From Sphingomonadales bacterium (GTDB taxonomy: Bacteria > Pseudomonadota > Alphaproteobacteria > Sphingomonadales > Sphingomonadaceae), in assembly GCA_016714795.1 (NCBI GenBank), contig JADKCA010000004.1, positions 1-64,000 of the forward strand: a stretch of 64,000 nt of DNA. The letters run 5' to 3'. The notes below the pieces were generated by a model. The model was not told the DNA's origin, made no database searches, and worked only from the letters and a program-made list of their open reading frames with translations. Within the stretch, counting starts at the first letter, position 1. Every line of letters begins with the position of its first letter. Shown here in pieces: positions 50,532 to 59,114 of this stretch. The position numbers were made by a program, and so were the translations under genes.

Positions 50532-51698
50532 TCAGACCGTCAGATCCTTCTCGATCTTGGTGAGCTTGAACCGCGCCATCGCAAGGTTCGCCTTCGCCTT
50601 GTCGAGGATGAGGTAGACGGCAAGGCCCTTGCCTGATTCATCGGTGAGCGGACGGATCAGGTGATAATGGGCAGAGAGCGTGATCAGAACGTCCTCAATC
50701 TCTTCTTCGATGCCGAGCTCTTTGAGTGTGGCCTGCTTGGCCTTGAGCACATTGGTGCTGCCGGCGGCGGCGACGTTCAAGTCCAGGCCGCGCGGATTGC
50801 CTGCGGTGGCAATCGCCATGCCGCTGGAGCTGTCCACCAGCGCCACGGCCATCGCGCCGTCAATTTCCATACATTCTGCGAGTTTGCTGTCGATGCTCAT
50901 GGTCGTATCACTCCTTGTGGGGGTCTTTTCCCCGTCAGTTCTGGTTGCAGGGGCCGGGTCCGGAACCAGGGCAGGCGCGGGCGGGGCCGGGGTTTCAGGA
51001 CGCTCAAGCGTCTCGATATTGCCGCCGGGGGCGGAGGCCGCAGCGGCTGGCACCGATGCGACAGGTTCGATGACGGGCTGAGACTGGACGACGGGCGCGG
51101 TGTCTTCCACGACCGGCTCGTCCAGCAGCAGTTCGTCTTCTTCGTCTTCGAGCACGACCGGGATCTTGCTGCGCGCAGGCTTGGGAGAGGCCTTGGCCCC
51201 TTTGGCCTTGGCCGGAGCCCGTTTGCGCTTGGGCGCTTCAGCGTCGGTCGTGTCCTTGCAGTTCATCGTCCCCCAGACATGATCGATGGTTTCGCCATTC
51301 TGGGACACGGGCATGAGAATGCCCCGGTAAAGCAGGTTATGGTCCAGCCGGTTGACGAATGCCGCTTCGAAACCGACCGGCGCACGATGCGCCAGACACT
51401 GGAGATAGCGGTCTGTCAGGCGGGACAGCAGCGACAATGCGGGCACATCGTCCAGCTGCGCAATCGGTCCGTCTTCCTCGCAATCGAACAGAAGATTGTC
51501 ACCGACAAAGACAAAGCCGGGCGCATTCTCGTCAGCACCGACTTCCAGAAGGAAGCTTTGTTCACGGAATTCGGGGATGGAGACCTTGTCCATATCCTGC
51601 AAAGTCGGAAACGGCTTTCCTTTCCCCACACGCGCCCATTCATTATAGGCTCTCGTCTGAAGACGCCGCTCTTCTACAGAAAGTTCAGGCTGTGCCAT
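50532..51698 (-). CDS. Two-part protein: PAS-like N-terminus and roadblock/LC7 C-terminus
   Basis: A 388-residue reading frame. Residues 1-150 resemble a small PAS-type sensor (PEFREQSFLLEVG, GFVFVGDNLLFDCEED). Residues 150-265 are low-complexity, Ala/Pro/Glu rich. The last 122 residues are a roadblock/LC7 domain (GAMAVALVDSSSGMAIATAG, LTDESGKGLAVYLILDKAKANL), a dimerising platform for small GTPase systems. An internal ATG at 50898-50900 has AAGGAG at 50911-50916, so the roadblock part may be translated separately, or two genes may be fused by an indel. It lies upstream of the aerotaxis-like gene. Confidence 0.7.
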   Translation of the reverse strand: MAQPELSVEERRLQTRAYNEWARVGKGKPFPTLQDMDKVSIPEFREQSFLLEVGADENAPGFVFVGDNLLFDCEEDGPIAQLDDVPALSLLSRLTDRYLQCLAHRAPVGFEAAFVNRLDHNLLYRGILMPVSQNGETIDHVWGTMNCKDTTDAEAPKRKRAPAKAKGAKASPKPARSKIPVVLEDEEDELLLDEPVVEDTAPVVQSQPVIEPVASVPAAAASAPGGNIETLERPETPAPPAPALVPDPAPATRTDGEKTPTRSDTTMSIDSKLAECMEIDGAMAVALVDSSSGMAIATAGNPRGLDLNVAAAGSTNVLKAKQATLKELGIEEEIEDVLITLSAHYHLIRPLTDESGKGLAVYLILDKAKANLAMARFKLTKIEKDLTV

Positions 51699-51865
51699 GA
51701 TCCCCAGTTAATCCCATACTTCGTCCGCACAGGTTACCTACCCGATTTCAGCGCGACGTCATAGATAATGTCCTATTCACCCAAACCGTAACTTGAGTGA
51801 ATTAAAACATTGTGAATCATGGGTTTTATTTTTTGTTCGGGACAAGTAGTTCCGACCATATATAT

Positions 51866-51879
51866 TTGATTCAGATCAA
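51866..51879. promoter_or_regulatory. FNR/Anr-type box TTGAT-N4-ATCAA
   Basis: Perfect consensus TTGAT-TCAG-ATCAA inside a longer exact inverted repeat with 10-base arms (51861-51884). It is about 175 bp upstream of the PAS/roadblock gene start. FNR-family proteins activate genes at low oxygen, which fits the aerotaxis-like product downstream. Confidence 0.7.
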
Positions 51880-51959
51880 ATATAGATGCGAAACATTCTC
51901 AATTCGGACTCGCCCACGCGACGAAAAGGCGGAATTCCGTTCGTCAGACATGAAAGATG

Positions 51960-51978
51960 ATTGCGAATGTTTCGCAAT
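51960..51978. other. Hairpin ATTGCGAA-TGT-TTCGCAAT
   Basis: Perfect 8-bp arms with a 3-base loop, 30 bp past the stop codon of the MFS gene. It could end that transcript or act as a binding site; one arm matches TGCGAAACATTC near the FNR box. Confidence 0.4.
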
Positions 51979-52007
51979 ATACTTGATTGAGCGCGATCCT
52001 GATGCCG

Positions 52008-53603
52008 TCAGATGGGCTCGCCAGCATCCCGTGCGCGCTGCAACAGCCCATCCTCGTCACGCCGGACCCGCAACGCCAGCAGGACGAGCAGGACGACGAT
52101 GACAGGAGCCACCCAGTTGATCGCCAGCATCGCCGGGGCCAGTTGCCCGCCTTTGGCATCGGCAATCAGCCCCACCAGATATGGCCCGATGCCAAGGCCA
52201 AGGATGGTGGTGAGGATCAGGTACAGGCTGGTCATGAGGCCGCGCATCCGGGGCAGCACCTGATCATACATCACCGCGTAAAGCGGCGGCAGCCACCCGG
52301 TCAGCACGATCGAATAGATCACAAAGCGGAGATAGAACGAAGTGGAATCCTCTGCGGCATAGACCCACAGCGCGATAAGGGGCGAGAGGCCAAGCGAGAA
52401 GAGCGTCACCCAGATGCGCCCGCTGCCCGGCCAACGCAGGTTGATCCGGTCAGACAAGGGGCCGGTGATCATCGGCCCGACAATGCCTATGGCCGCAGAC
52501 AGCAGGCCGAAGTTCAGCCCGACCTGACTCGGCGTCAGCTTGAACTGCGCCATCAGGTAGGAGGGGGTAAAGCCCATAATGCCATAGTTGATCATGGTCT
52601 GGAGCGCGCCAATCGCCATCGCCATCATCAGCGCGGGAGACCGGGTGATGACAGCAAAGGCCGGACGGTCCGACAGGCTGAGCCCTTGCAGCAGATTGAC
52701 GATAACGATCAGCCCGAATCCGACCACGCTCCACTGCAGCGCGTGCGGGTTGACGGACAGCCCGCCCAGAACAAGCGCCGGGCGCGGGGAAAACGCCGTG
52801 GCGGTGCGCGTGGCCATCATCATGGCTGCGATAATCAGAGCCAGCGCCCCCAGATTGAGAAGCCAAAGCCGCGCGGCGGCCCCGCGCTGCACAAATGTCA
52901 GCCAGTTCAGGCCGGGAAGCACCGAAGCGAGCACGCCGCCGCTGGCTGCAAACGGGGCAGGATCGGCGGGCGTGGGTATGCCGTCCATCACGCCACGCTC
53001 TGGCTCGCGCAGCCGCCACAAGAGGATCGCCAGCAGGAAGCCGGGGACCGCCGCCACAATGAACGCGAACTGCCAGCCCTTGAGACCGGAGCCCGGATTC
53101 ATGCGGTTCCACCAATCCGCCGCAAAGCCGCCCAGAATCGACGAGCCTCCCAGGCCAAGCGCGATGGCGGACGCCATCACCGCCATCACGAAGCCGCGCC
53201 GCTCCTTGGGCCAATAATCATAAACGAGCGATGTGCCGGCCGGCTGCGTGGCCGCCTCGCCAATGCCAACGCCAAGGCGAGACAAGGCCAGCATGGCAAA
53301 GCCGCTCGCAAAGGCAGCCATGCCCGTGGCAATCGACCAGAAGGTGATGCTGATCGCCAGCAGCCGGGTGCGGAACCAGCCATCGGCCAGCCGCCCGACC
53401 GGCAGCGAGAACAGCGCATAGAACAAGGCGAAGACGGTGCCATACAGCAGGCCCATCTCTGCATTGCCGATGTTCAGGTCTTTCTTGATCTCCGGAGCCA
53501 GAATCGCAAGGATGTTGCGGTCCAGCAGGCTCATCGCCTGTGTCAGGCCGACAATGGCGAGCGCATATCTGGCACCCGGCGGAATCCGGCTCGGCTCGCT
53601 CAT
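52008..53603 (-). CDS. MFS transporter, spinster-like type
   Basis: A 531-residue twelve-helix facilitator. Motifs: SLLDRNILAILAPEIKKDL in helix 1, PVGRLADGWFRTRLLA in loop 2-3 and SRLGVGIGEAATQPAGTSL, typical of the Spns-type family often found beside aromatic or sterol ring-oxygenase genes. It lies 38 bp downstream of the dioxygenase beta subunit on the same strand and likely imports that enzyme's substrate. Confidence 0.87.
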   Translation of the reverse strand: MSEPSRIPPGARYALAIVGLTQAMSLLDRNILAILAPEIKKDLNIGNAEMGLLYGTVFALFYALFSLPVGRLADGWFRTRLLAISITFWSIATGMAAFASGFAMLALSRLGVGIGEAATQPAGTSLVYDYWPKERRGFVMAVMASAIALGLGGSSILGGFAADWWNRMNPGSGLKGWQFAFIVAAVPGFLLAILLWRLREPERGVMDGIPTPADPAPFAASGGVLASVLPGLNWLTFVQRGAAARLWLLNLGALALIIAAMMMATRTATAFSPRPALVLGGLSVNPHALQWSVVGFGLIVIVNLLQGLSLSDRPAFAVITRSPALMMAMAIGALQTMINYGIMGFTPSYLMAQFKLTPSQVGLNFGLLSAAIGIVGPMITGPLSDRINLRWPGSGRIWVTLFSLGLSPLIALWVYAAEDSTSFYLRFVIYSIVLTGWLPPLYAVMYDQVLPRMRGLMTSLYLILTTILGLGIGPYLVGLIADAKGGQLAPAMLAINWVAPVIVVLLVLLALRVRRDEDGLLQRARDAGEPI

Positions 53604-53640
53604 CCTGTCACTCCCCTGTCAATCTTGTCTTGGTTTCGCG

Positions 53641-54120
53641 TCACAACATGTAGAAATCGGCGACGGTCGGAATATTGTCGTTCATCAGCAGGATCTTCTT
53701 GGCCGCGATCTTCAACGCGTCACCTTCGTGCACCAGACGATATTCATAGCGGCCGAAGAAGCAGTGATCGGTGCGCCGCTTCACGTTGTGCACATGGCAG
53801 GCAAAGCTGGCGGAAACGGTATCCGGCCCTTCGATCAGGATGGCGCTGACCTGATGCGCGGTGCGCAGCATCGGCACAGATGCAATCGAAAGCCCGGATT
53901 TGACGCGCCACACCCGGTCTTCCAGATTATGCTTGCCCTGATACCAGATCAGCGACAATTCCCGATCCGGATTGTCGGTCGGGTTCTCCTCATCGCGCCA
54001 TGCGGGCATCCAGTAGCTGCAATCATCGGTGTAGAGCGACAGCCAGCCATCCCAGTCCCGCCGGTCAAGGCAAAGCGCCTCGCGCGCCAGCAGGTCATGC
54101 ACTTCGTCGCGCCCGATCAT
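53641..54120 (-). CDS. Ring-hydroxylating dioxygenase beta subunit
   Basis: A 159-residue NTF2-fold beta subunit of an aromatic-ring dioxygenase (DRRDWDGWLSLYTDDCSYWMP, NPDRELSLIWYQGKHNLEDRV, HNVKRRTDHCFFGRYEYRLV). It stabilises the alpha hexamer. ATG at 54120 overlaps the alpha stop codon (ATGA), so the subunits are coupled. Ferredoxin and reductase genes are not adjacent, so electron partners must be elsewhere. Confidence 0.9.
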   Translation of the reverse strand: MIGRDEVHDLLAREALCLDRRDWDGWLSLYTDDCSYWMPAWRDEENPTDNPDRELSLIWYQGKHNLEDRVWRVKSGLSIASVPMLRTAHQVSAILIEGPDTVSASFACHVHNVKRRTDHCFFGRYEYRLVHEGDALKIAAKKILLMNDNIPTVADFYML

Positions 54121-55466
54121 GCGCTGCGCTCCATGCCGACCTTCAGGCGAGAGAGCCATGCGCGGTAGTAACTGTGGAACAGCGTCTCGTCGCACAGTTG
54201 AGAGCCGCAGGGCTGGCTGCGGTCTGGCTTCATGCCCAGCACATCGGCAAACTGGTCCGGCCCGTCCTGCACGCTCTCCATGCCGCGCGCATAGCCCAGG
54301 ATCCACGGCTGAAGCGCATTGGCATGGCCATCCTGACAATCGGCATAGCAGACTGTGTCATCGGGCGTGGCCATGCCGGTGGGATTGAAGAAATCCTCGT
54401 AATTGCGGATGCGCATCCGCCGCGCACCATCGCTTTCGCCCTTGGGCGCGATGCAGAAGGTGCGCATTTCGGTCTTTCCCGCGCTCAACGGGCGGATGAT
54501 CCGCAACTGGCTGGAGGCATTTTCGGCGACTTGCAGATTGGGGAAGATCGTCATGTTGCGCATGTTGACCATCCAGTCCCGTCGCGCGGCGCCATAGCGT
54601 TCGGCGAGCAGTTCAGCGCGCTCGGCCAGCGGCACAGTGTCGCTCAGCGGGATCACCTGCCAGTTGAGGACATGGCCCTGATCAAAGCCATAGGTGCCGC
54701 CGGTAATGCCCTCGGTCATCTCGCTCCAGGCCGAATTTTCGCCCCACACCGATTTGACGACATTCTTCTTTTCCTCGCGCCGCCGCTTTTCGATCAGTTG
54801 GAGGTAGGACGGGTGGGTGGAGGTGAAATGATAGGCATCGGCGCAGTTTTCCAGCTGCATCTTCCAATTGCCATCATAAGTGAAGACGACTTCGCCCGGC
54901 ACGAGCTCCAGCCCATCCTCGCCCTGATCCGCTGCGACATCGAGCAGATGCCGCGCTTCACCCAGATGCTCCTCGATCGGGCACGTCGGCACCAGACTGC
55001 CAAACAGGAAGCCGCGATAATCGGCAAAGGCAGGCAGGCGGGAGAGGTTGCGGTCGGTCTGCATGAACGCGTCTGAATAGGCCCCGTCGCGCAGCCCCTT
55101 CACGCCCACCGATTGCCCCGCACTGTCAAAGCTCCAGCTGTGATAGCGGCAAACATGGAGGCGACCGCTGCCGGTGCGCTTGTGGCAGATCAAGGCGCCC
55201 TTGTGCGTGCAGGCGTTGACGAAGGCGTCCAGTTTTCCCTCACCATCGCGCATCACGACGATCGGCACGCGGCCCACGGTCGTCGTCAGATAATCATGCG
55301 GATTGGGCACCTGGCTCGCCATGCCCAGAAACACCCAGCCGCCTTCGAAAATGTGGCGCATTTCCAGATCGAATATTGCGGCATCGGTGAAGGCGCGCCG
55401 GTGCACGCTGAACCAGCCATCCGTCACCCGGTCATCGACCAGCGCGCTTACCTCTTCCCATCTCAT
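54117..55466 (-). CDS. Rieske aromatic-ring-hydroxylating dioxygenase alpha subunit
   Basis: A 449-residue catalytic subunit. The Rieske [2Fe-2S] ligands are CTH and CRYH, 17 residues apart (VNACTHKGALICH, LHVCRYHSWSF). The mononuclear iron site is in NCADAYHFTSTH. The family includes benzoate- and anthranilate-type dioxygenases; substrate not assignable, but an aromatic acid fits the context. Start 55466 is preferred; an ATG three codons earlier is possible. Divergent from the FAD oxidase gene across an operator. Confidence 0.92.
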   Translation of the reverse strand: MRWEEVSALVDDRVTDGWFSVHRRAFTDAAIFDLEMRHIFEGGWVFLGMASQVPNPHDYLTTTVGRVPIVVMRDGEGKLDAFVNACTHKGALICHKRTGSGRLHVCRYHSWSFDSAGQSVGVKGLRDGAYSDAFMQTDRNLSRLPAFADYRGFLFGSLVPTCPIEEHLGEARHLLDVAADQGEDGLELVPGEVVFTYDGNWKMQLENCADAYHFTSTHPSYLQLIEKRRREEKKNVVKSVWGENSAWSEMTEGITGGTYGFDQGHVLNWQVIPLSDTVPLAERAELLAERYGAARRDWMVNMRNMTIFPNLQVAENASSQLRIIRPLSAGKTEMRTFCIAPKGESDGARRMRIRNYEDFFNPTGMATPDDTVCYADCQDGHANALQPWILGYARGMESVQDGPDQFADVLGMKPDRSQPCGSQLCDETLFHSYYRAWLSRLKVGMERSA

Positions 55467-55503
55467 GACGCGCATCCTACGACTTGGGCGAACAAGTGCA
55501 ACC

Positions 55504-55518
55504 GTATGTTGTGCATAC
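55504..55518. promoter_or_regulatory. Operator GTATG-N5-CATAC between dioxygenase and FAD oxidase genes
   Basis: GTATG-TTGTG-CATAC in the 71-bp divergent region, followed by AAGTTGAGG. Shares the core and the CATACAAGTT extension with the lig operator at 15284-15300. It would overlap both promoters. Confidence 0.6.
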
Positions 55519-55537
55519 AAGTTGAGGAGGCCCGTCC

Positions 55538-56906
55538 ATGTCTGCCCTTGAAGCCCTGCGCGCCGCCCTTCCGGACAATCCGCCCGAGAGCGACATCAGC
55601 GACAAATATCGCGGTGACTGGCTGATGCGGGCTGCATCCGATGTGCAGCCGCTCGCGCTGTTCCGCCCGCGCAGCCCGGACGAGGTGGCGCGCGCGCTGG
55701 CGATCTGCACCGAATATCGCGTGCCGGTGGTGCCCCAAGGCGGGCTGACCGGGCTGACTGGAGGGGCCGTGCCGACACCGGGCGCACTGTTGATCTCGAT
55801 GGAGCGGATGAACCTGATCGAAGAGATTGATCCCGTCGCGCAGACCATCATCGTGCAAGCGGGTGTGCCGTTGCAGGCCATTCAGGAGGCGGCAGACGCA
55901 GCCGGGCTGATGTTTCCGCTGGACATCGGATCGCGCGGCACCTGCCAGATTGGCGGCAACCTCTCCACCAATGCCGGCGGCAACCGCGTGCTGCGCTATG
56001 GCATGGCGCGCGCGATGGTGCTCGGTCTGGAAGCGGTGCTGGCCGATGGAACCATCGTCTCCTCGATGAACCGGATGCTCAAGAATAATGCCGGATTTGA
56101 CCTGAAGCAGGTCTTTATCGGCAGTGAGGGCGTGCTGGGGATCATCACCCGTGCGGTGCTCAAGCTCGCGCCAAAGCCGCGCAGCATGGCGGTCTCGCTC
56201 GCCAGCTTTGCCGATTATCCCGCGTGCGAAGCCTATCTGGCGCTGGCACGCGAGCGGCTGGGGGATTCGCTCTCTGCGTTCGAAGTGATGTGGGACAGCT
56301 TTTATACCCGCGCCTTGGCGCGCAAGGGTGGTCGCGCCGCTGCCAAAGGGTGCCGGGGCCTATGTGATTGTGGAAGTCTCTTCATCGGATGACCGGGCAG
56401 AGGCGCAGTTGGAGGCATTTGTGTCTGCCGCGCTGGACGCAGGGCTGGTGGCGGATGCGGTGCTCGCCACCTCGCTCCAGCAGGAGCGCGCCATCTGGGG
56501 CATTCGTGACATGGGGGGGGAACTGATCCAGGCGTTCGATCCGGTCGGCAATTTCGACATCAGCGTGCCGACAAGCCGCATTCAGGCCTTTGTGACCGAA
56601 TGCACCGCGCGGCTTGCAGCGGGGTGGCCCGGCGTCGAGACGATCTGGTTCGGCCATGTCTGCGATGGCAATGTCCATCTGATCGCGGGCGGCTTTGGCG
56701 CGGACCAGCTGGAGGCGGTGGAGCATGCCGTCTATCGCGTGGCGCAGGCGCATGAGGGCTCGATCTCCGCTGAACATGGCATCGGCCTGCACAAGCGGGA
56801 CTTTCTGCATTTGTCGCGCTCGGCAGAGGAGATTGCGCTGATGCGCACGCTGAAGGCGGCGCTGGACCCGCTGGGCCTGCTCAATCCGGGGAAGGTCTTG
56901 GGTTAG
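55538..56906 (+). pseudogene. FAD-linked D-2-hydroxyacid dehydrogenase (GlcD-like), frameshifted
   Basis: Flavoprotein of the FAD_binding_4/FAD-oxidase C family (about 455 residues when repaired). FAD-binding region: VPVVPQGGLTGLTGGAVP and GTCQIGGNLSTNAGGNRVLRYG split by a helix; the C-terminal half has WFGHVCDGNVHLI and SISAEHGIGLHKRD, the catalytic His motif. Frame is lost at a GGG run (56326-56328): removing one G joins ALARK to VVAPLPKGAGAYVIVEV. GAGGAGG precedes the ATG. Probably oxidises a hydroxy acid from the adjacent dioxygenase pathway, inferred from context. Confidence 0.85.
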
Positions 56907-56952
56907 GGTCTGGCACGCCCGCACCCAAAACACCGCTCGTGCTGAGCATTGT

Positions 56953-58986
56953 TTACGCCGCCAGCGCCAACTCCGTCGCCTGCTTGATCGCGCGCTTGGC
57001 ATCGAGTTCGGAGGCTTCGAACGCGCCGCCGATGAGTTCGGCCTTCAAGCCTGATGCGACCAGATCATCATAAAGCCCGCGTAAAGGCAGCTGCCCTGCG
57101 CAGATGATGACGGTATCGACCGCGAACAAAGTCGGCTCACCATTGACACGGGTGTGGAGGCCTTCATCATCGATCTTGAGATATTCGACGCCGCCAATCA
57201 TCCCGACGCCCTTCCTTTGCAGCGTCAGGCGGTGCGTCCAGCCGGTGGTGCGGCCCAGTGTCTTGCCCGGCGCACCCGCCTTGCGCTGGAGCAGAGTGAC
57301 TTCGCGGCCAGAGGTTTCCACCACCGGCTCCACACCCGTCACGCCGCCGCGGGGATGGTTCTGGAAGTCGATGCCCCATTCCTTGGCGAACACGTCGATG
57401 CTGAGCGCGGCAGACGTGCCTTTGTGCGTGATGAGTTCGGCGACATCGAAGCCGATCCCTCCGGCTCCCATGATCGCGACCGTCTGGCCGACTTGTGCCT
57501 TGCCCTTGATCACATCGATATAAGACACGGCCTTGGGATGGTTGATCCCCTCCAGTTCCGGAACGCGCGGTTCGATGCCGGTGGCGACCACGGTTTCATC
57601 GAACCCGCCCGCCTTGATTGCCGCCACATCGACGCGGGTGTTGAGCTTGAGCGTGATGCCGAGCTTCTCGATCGTACGGCTGAAGTAACGCAGCGTTTCG
57701 TAAAACTCCTCCTTGCCGGGGATGGTCTTGGCGAGGTTGAACTGGCCACCAATCTCGCTGCCCGCATCGAACAAGGTCACCTTGTGCCCGCGCTCCGCCG
57801 CCTGAACGGCATAAGCGAGGCCCGCAGGCCCTGCGCCGACAACCGCGATGGATTTTGGCGTGCTGGCAGGTGTTACCACCAGTTCGGTCTCCCGGCAGGC
57901 GCGCGGGTTGACGAGGCAACTCGTCATCTGGCCGGTGAAGGTGTGATCAAGGCACGCCTGATTGCAGGCGATGCAGGTGTTGATCTCATCCTCGCGGCCT
58001 TCGAGCGTTTTCTTCACCAATTGTGAATCGGCCAGCATCGGGCGTGCCATGGAAACGATGTCCGCATCACCGCGCGCCAGCACCTCTTCGGCCACATGCG
58101 GCATGTTGATGCGGTTGGAGGTGATCATCGGGATGCCGAGTTCCTTCTTCAGCCGCCCGGTCACGCCCGCAAAAGCCGCGCGCGGCACCATCGTCGCGAT
58201 GGTCGGCACGAAGGCTTCATGCCAGCAGAAGTGCGTGCTGATAATCGACGCGCCCGCGCCCTCAATCGCCTTGCCGAGCGAGACGACCTCTTCCCAGGCC
58301 AGCCCGCCTTGCAGCATGTCCATTGCCGAAATGCGGAAGACGATGATGAAATCCTTGCCCACTGTTTCGCGTGTGCGGCGGACGATTTCAACGGGGAAGC
58401 GCATCCGGTTCTCCCAGCTGCCGCCCCATTGATCGGTGCGCAGGTTGGTCATCTGCACAAGGAAGGTGGAGATGAGATAGCCTGCCGATCCGATGATCTC
58501 TACGCCATCATAACCCGCCTCTTGCGCCAGCGTGGCGCAGCGGACAAAGGCGGCGATCTGCTCTTCAATGCCATCCTCGGTCAGCTCATTGGGCACGAAG
58601 CGCCCGATCCGCGATTTGACTGCCGAGGGGGCAACGCAATCGGGCGTGCCTGCCAGAGGGCCGGTGTGGAGGATCTGCATGCAGATCTTGCAGTCTGCAT
58701 CGGCCGCATGAACTGCGTCGGTCACCTGCCGGTGCAGCGCGACGTCATCCGCATTGAGCAGCTTCGCGCCCATGCCTGCCGTGGGGTGCGGGCCGATGCC
58801 GCCGGTGATGATCATGCCAACGCCGCCTGCCGCGCGCTCCGCAAAGAAGGTCGCCATGCGCTCGCCCGCATTGGGCACGTCCTCAAGCCCGGTGTGCATC
58901 GAGCCCATCAGGATGCGGTTCTTGATCTTCGTATGCCCCAGATCAAGGGGTGAGAAGACATGGGGGTATTTGGTGAGGGCTGACAT
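56953..58986 (-). CDS. NADH:flavin oxidoreductase, 2,4-dienoyl-CoA reductase-like
   Basis: A 677-residue fusion flavoprotein: N-terminal old-yellow-enzyme TIM barrel (1-360, HVFSPLDLGHTKIKNRILMG), Fe-S cysteines (CIACNQACLDH with later SCLVNPRAC), then FAD (VVGAGPAGLAYAVQAAE) and NAD(P) (IMGAGGIGFDVAEL) domains. The layout equals FadH and related alkene or aryl-enoate reductases. Substrate could be an unsaturated aromatic or CoA ester. On the same strand as the enoyl-CoA hydratase gene, separated by a palindromic repeat. Confidence 0.9.
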   Translation of the reverse strand: MSALTKYPHVFSPLDLGHTKIKNRILMGSMHTGLEDVPNAGERMATFFAERAAGGVGMIITGGIGPHPTAGMGAKLLNADDVALHRQVTDAVHAADADCKICMQILHTGPLAGTPDCVAPSAVKSRIGRFVPNELTEDGIEEQIAAFVRCATLAQEAGYDGVEIIGSAGYLISTFLVQMTNLRTDQWGGSWENRMRFPVEIVRRTRETVGKDFIIVFRISAMDMLQGGLAWEEVVSLGKAIEGAGASIISTHFCWHEAFVPTIATMVPRAAFAGVTGRLKKELGIPMITSNRINMPHVAEEVLARGDADIVSMARPMLADSQLVKKTLEGREDEINTCIACNQACLDHTFTGQMTSCLVNPRACRETELVVTPASTPKSIAVVGAGPAGLAYAVQAAERGHKVTLFDAGSEIGGQFNLAKTIPGKEEFYETLRYFSRTIEKLGITLKLNTRVDVAAIKAGGFDETVVATGIEPRVPELEGINHPKAVSYIDVIKGKAQVGQTVAIMGAGGIGFDVAELITHKGTSAALSIDVFAKEWGIDFQNHPRGGVTGVEPVVETSGREVTLLQRKAGAPGKTLGRTTGWTHRLTLQRKGVGMIGGVEYLKIDDEGLHTRVNGEPTLFAVDTVIICAGQLPLRGLYDDLVASGLKAELIGGAFEASELDAKRAIKQATELALAA

Positions 58987-59025
58987 GGTTTCCTGCTCCT
59001 GATTTCAATATCGTCTTCGCTTCTC

Positions 59026-59108
59026 CGCCGTCCTGAGCTTGTCAAAGGATCGTTTTGTCTTCCTTCACACCAAGGAAAGACGGTCCTTCGACAAGCTCAG
59101 GACGGCGG
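59026..59108. repeat. Palindromic repeat, TGAGCTTGTCGAAGG type
   Basis: Arms of about 37 bases from 59026 and ending at 59108 (CCGCCGTCCTGAGCTTGTC against GACAAGCTCAGGACGGCGG). Same family as 8311-8392. It overlaps the 3' region between the hydratase and dienoyl-CoA reductase-like genes. Confidence 0.85.
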
Positions 59109-59114
59109 GGATCT

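Larger units (their letters stand above)
51699..52007. other. AT-rich gene-free region with FNR box and inverted repeats
   Basis: No credible gene. The central 200 bp are markedly richer in A and T than the surroundings. It contains the FNR box (51866-51879), an inverted repeat pair TGCGAAACATTC (51887-51898 plus, 51965-51976 minus) and a hairpin at 51960-51978. Confidence 0.6.

Noticed and set aside
51812..52102. Possible small plus-strand gene after the FNR box
   Set aside because: No ribosome-binding site, no family features, and it runs into the end of the MFS gene.
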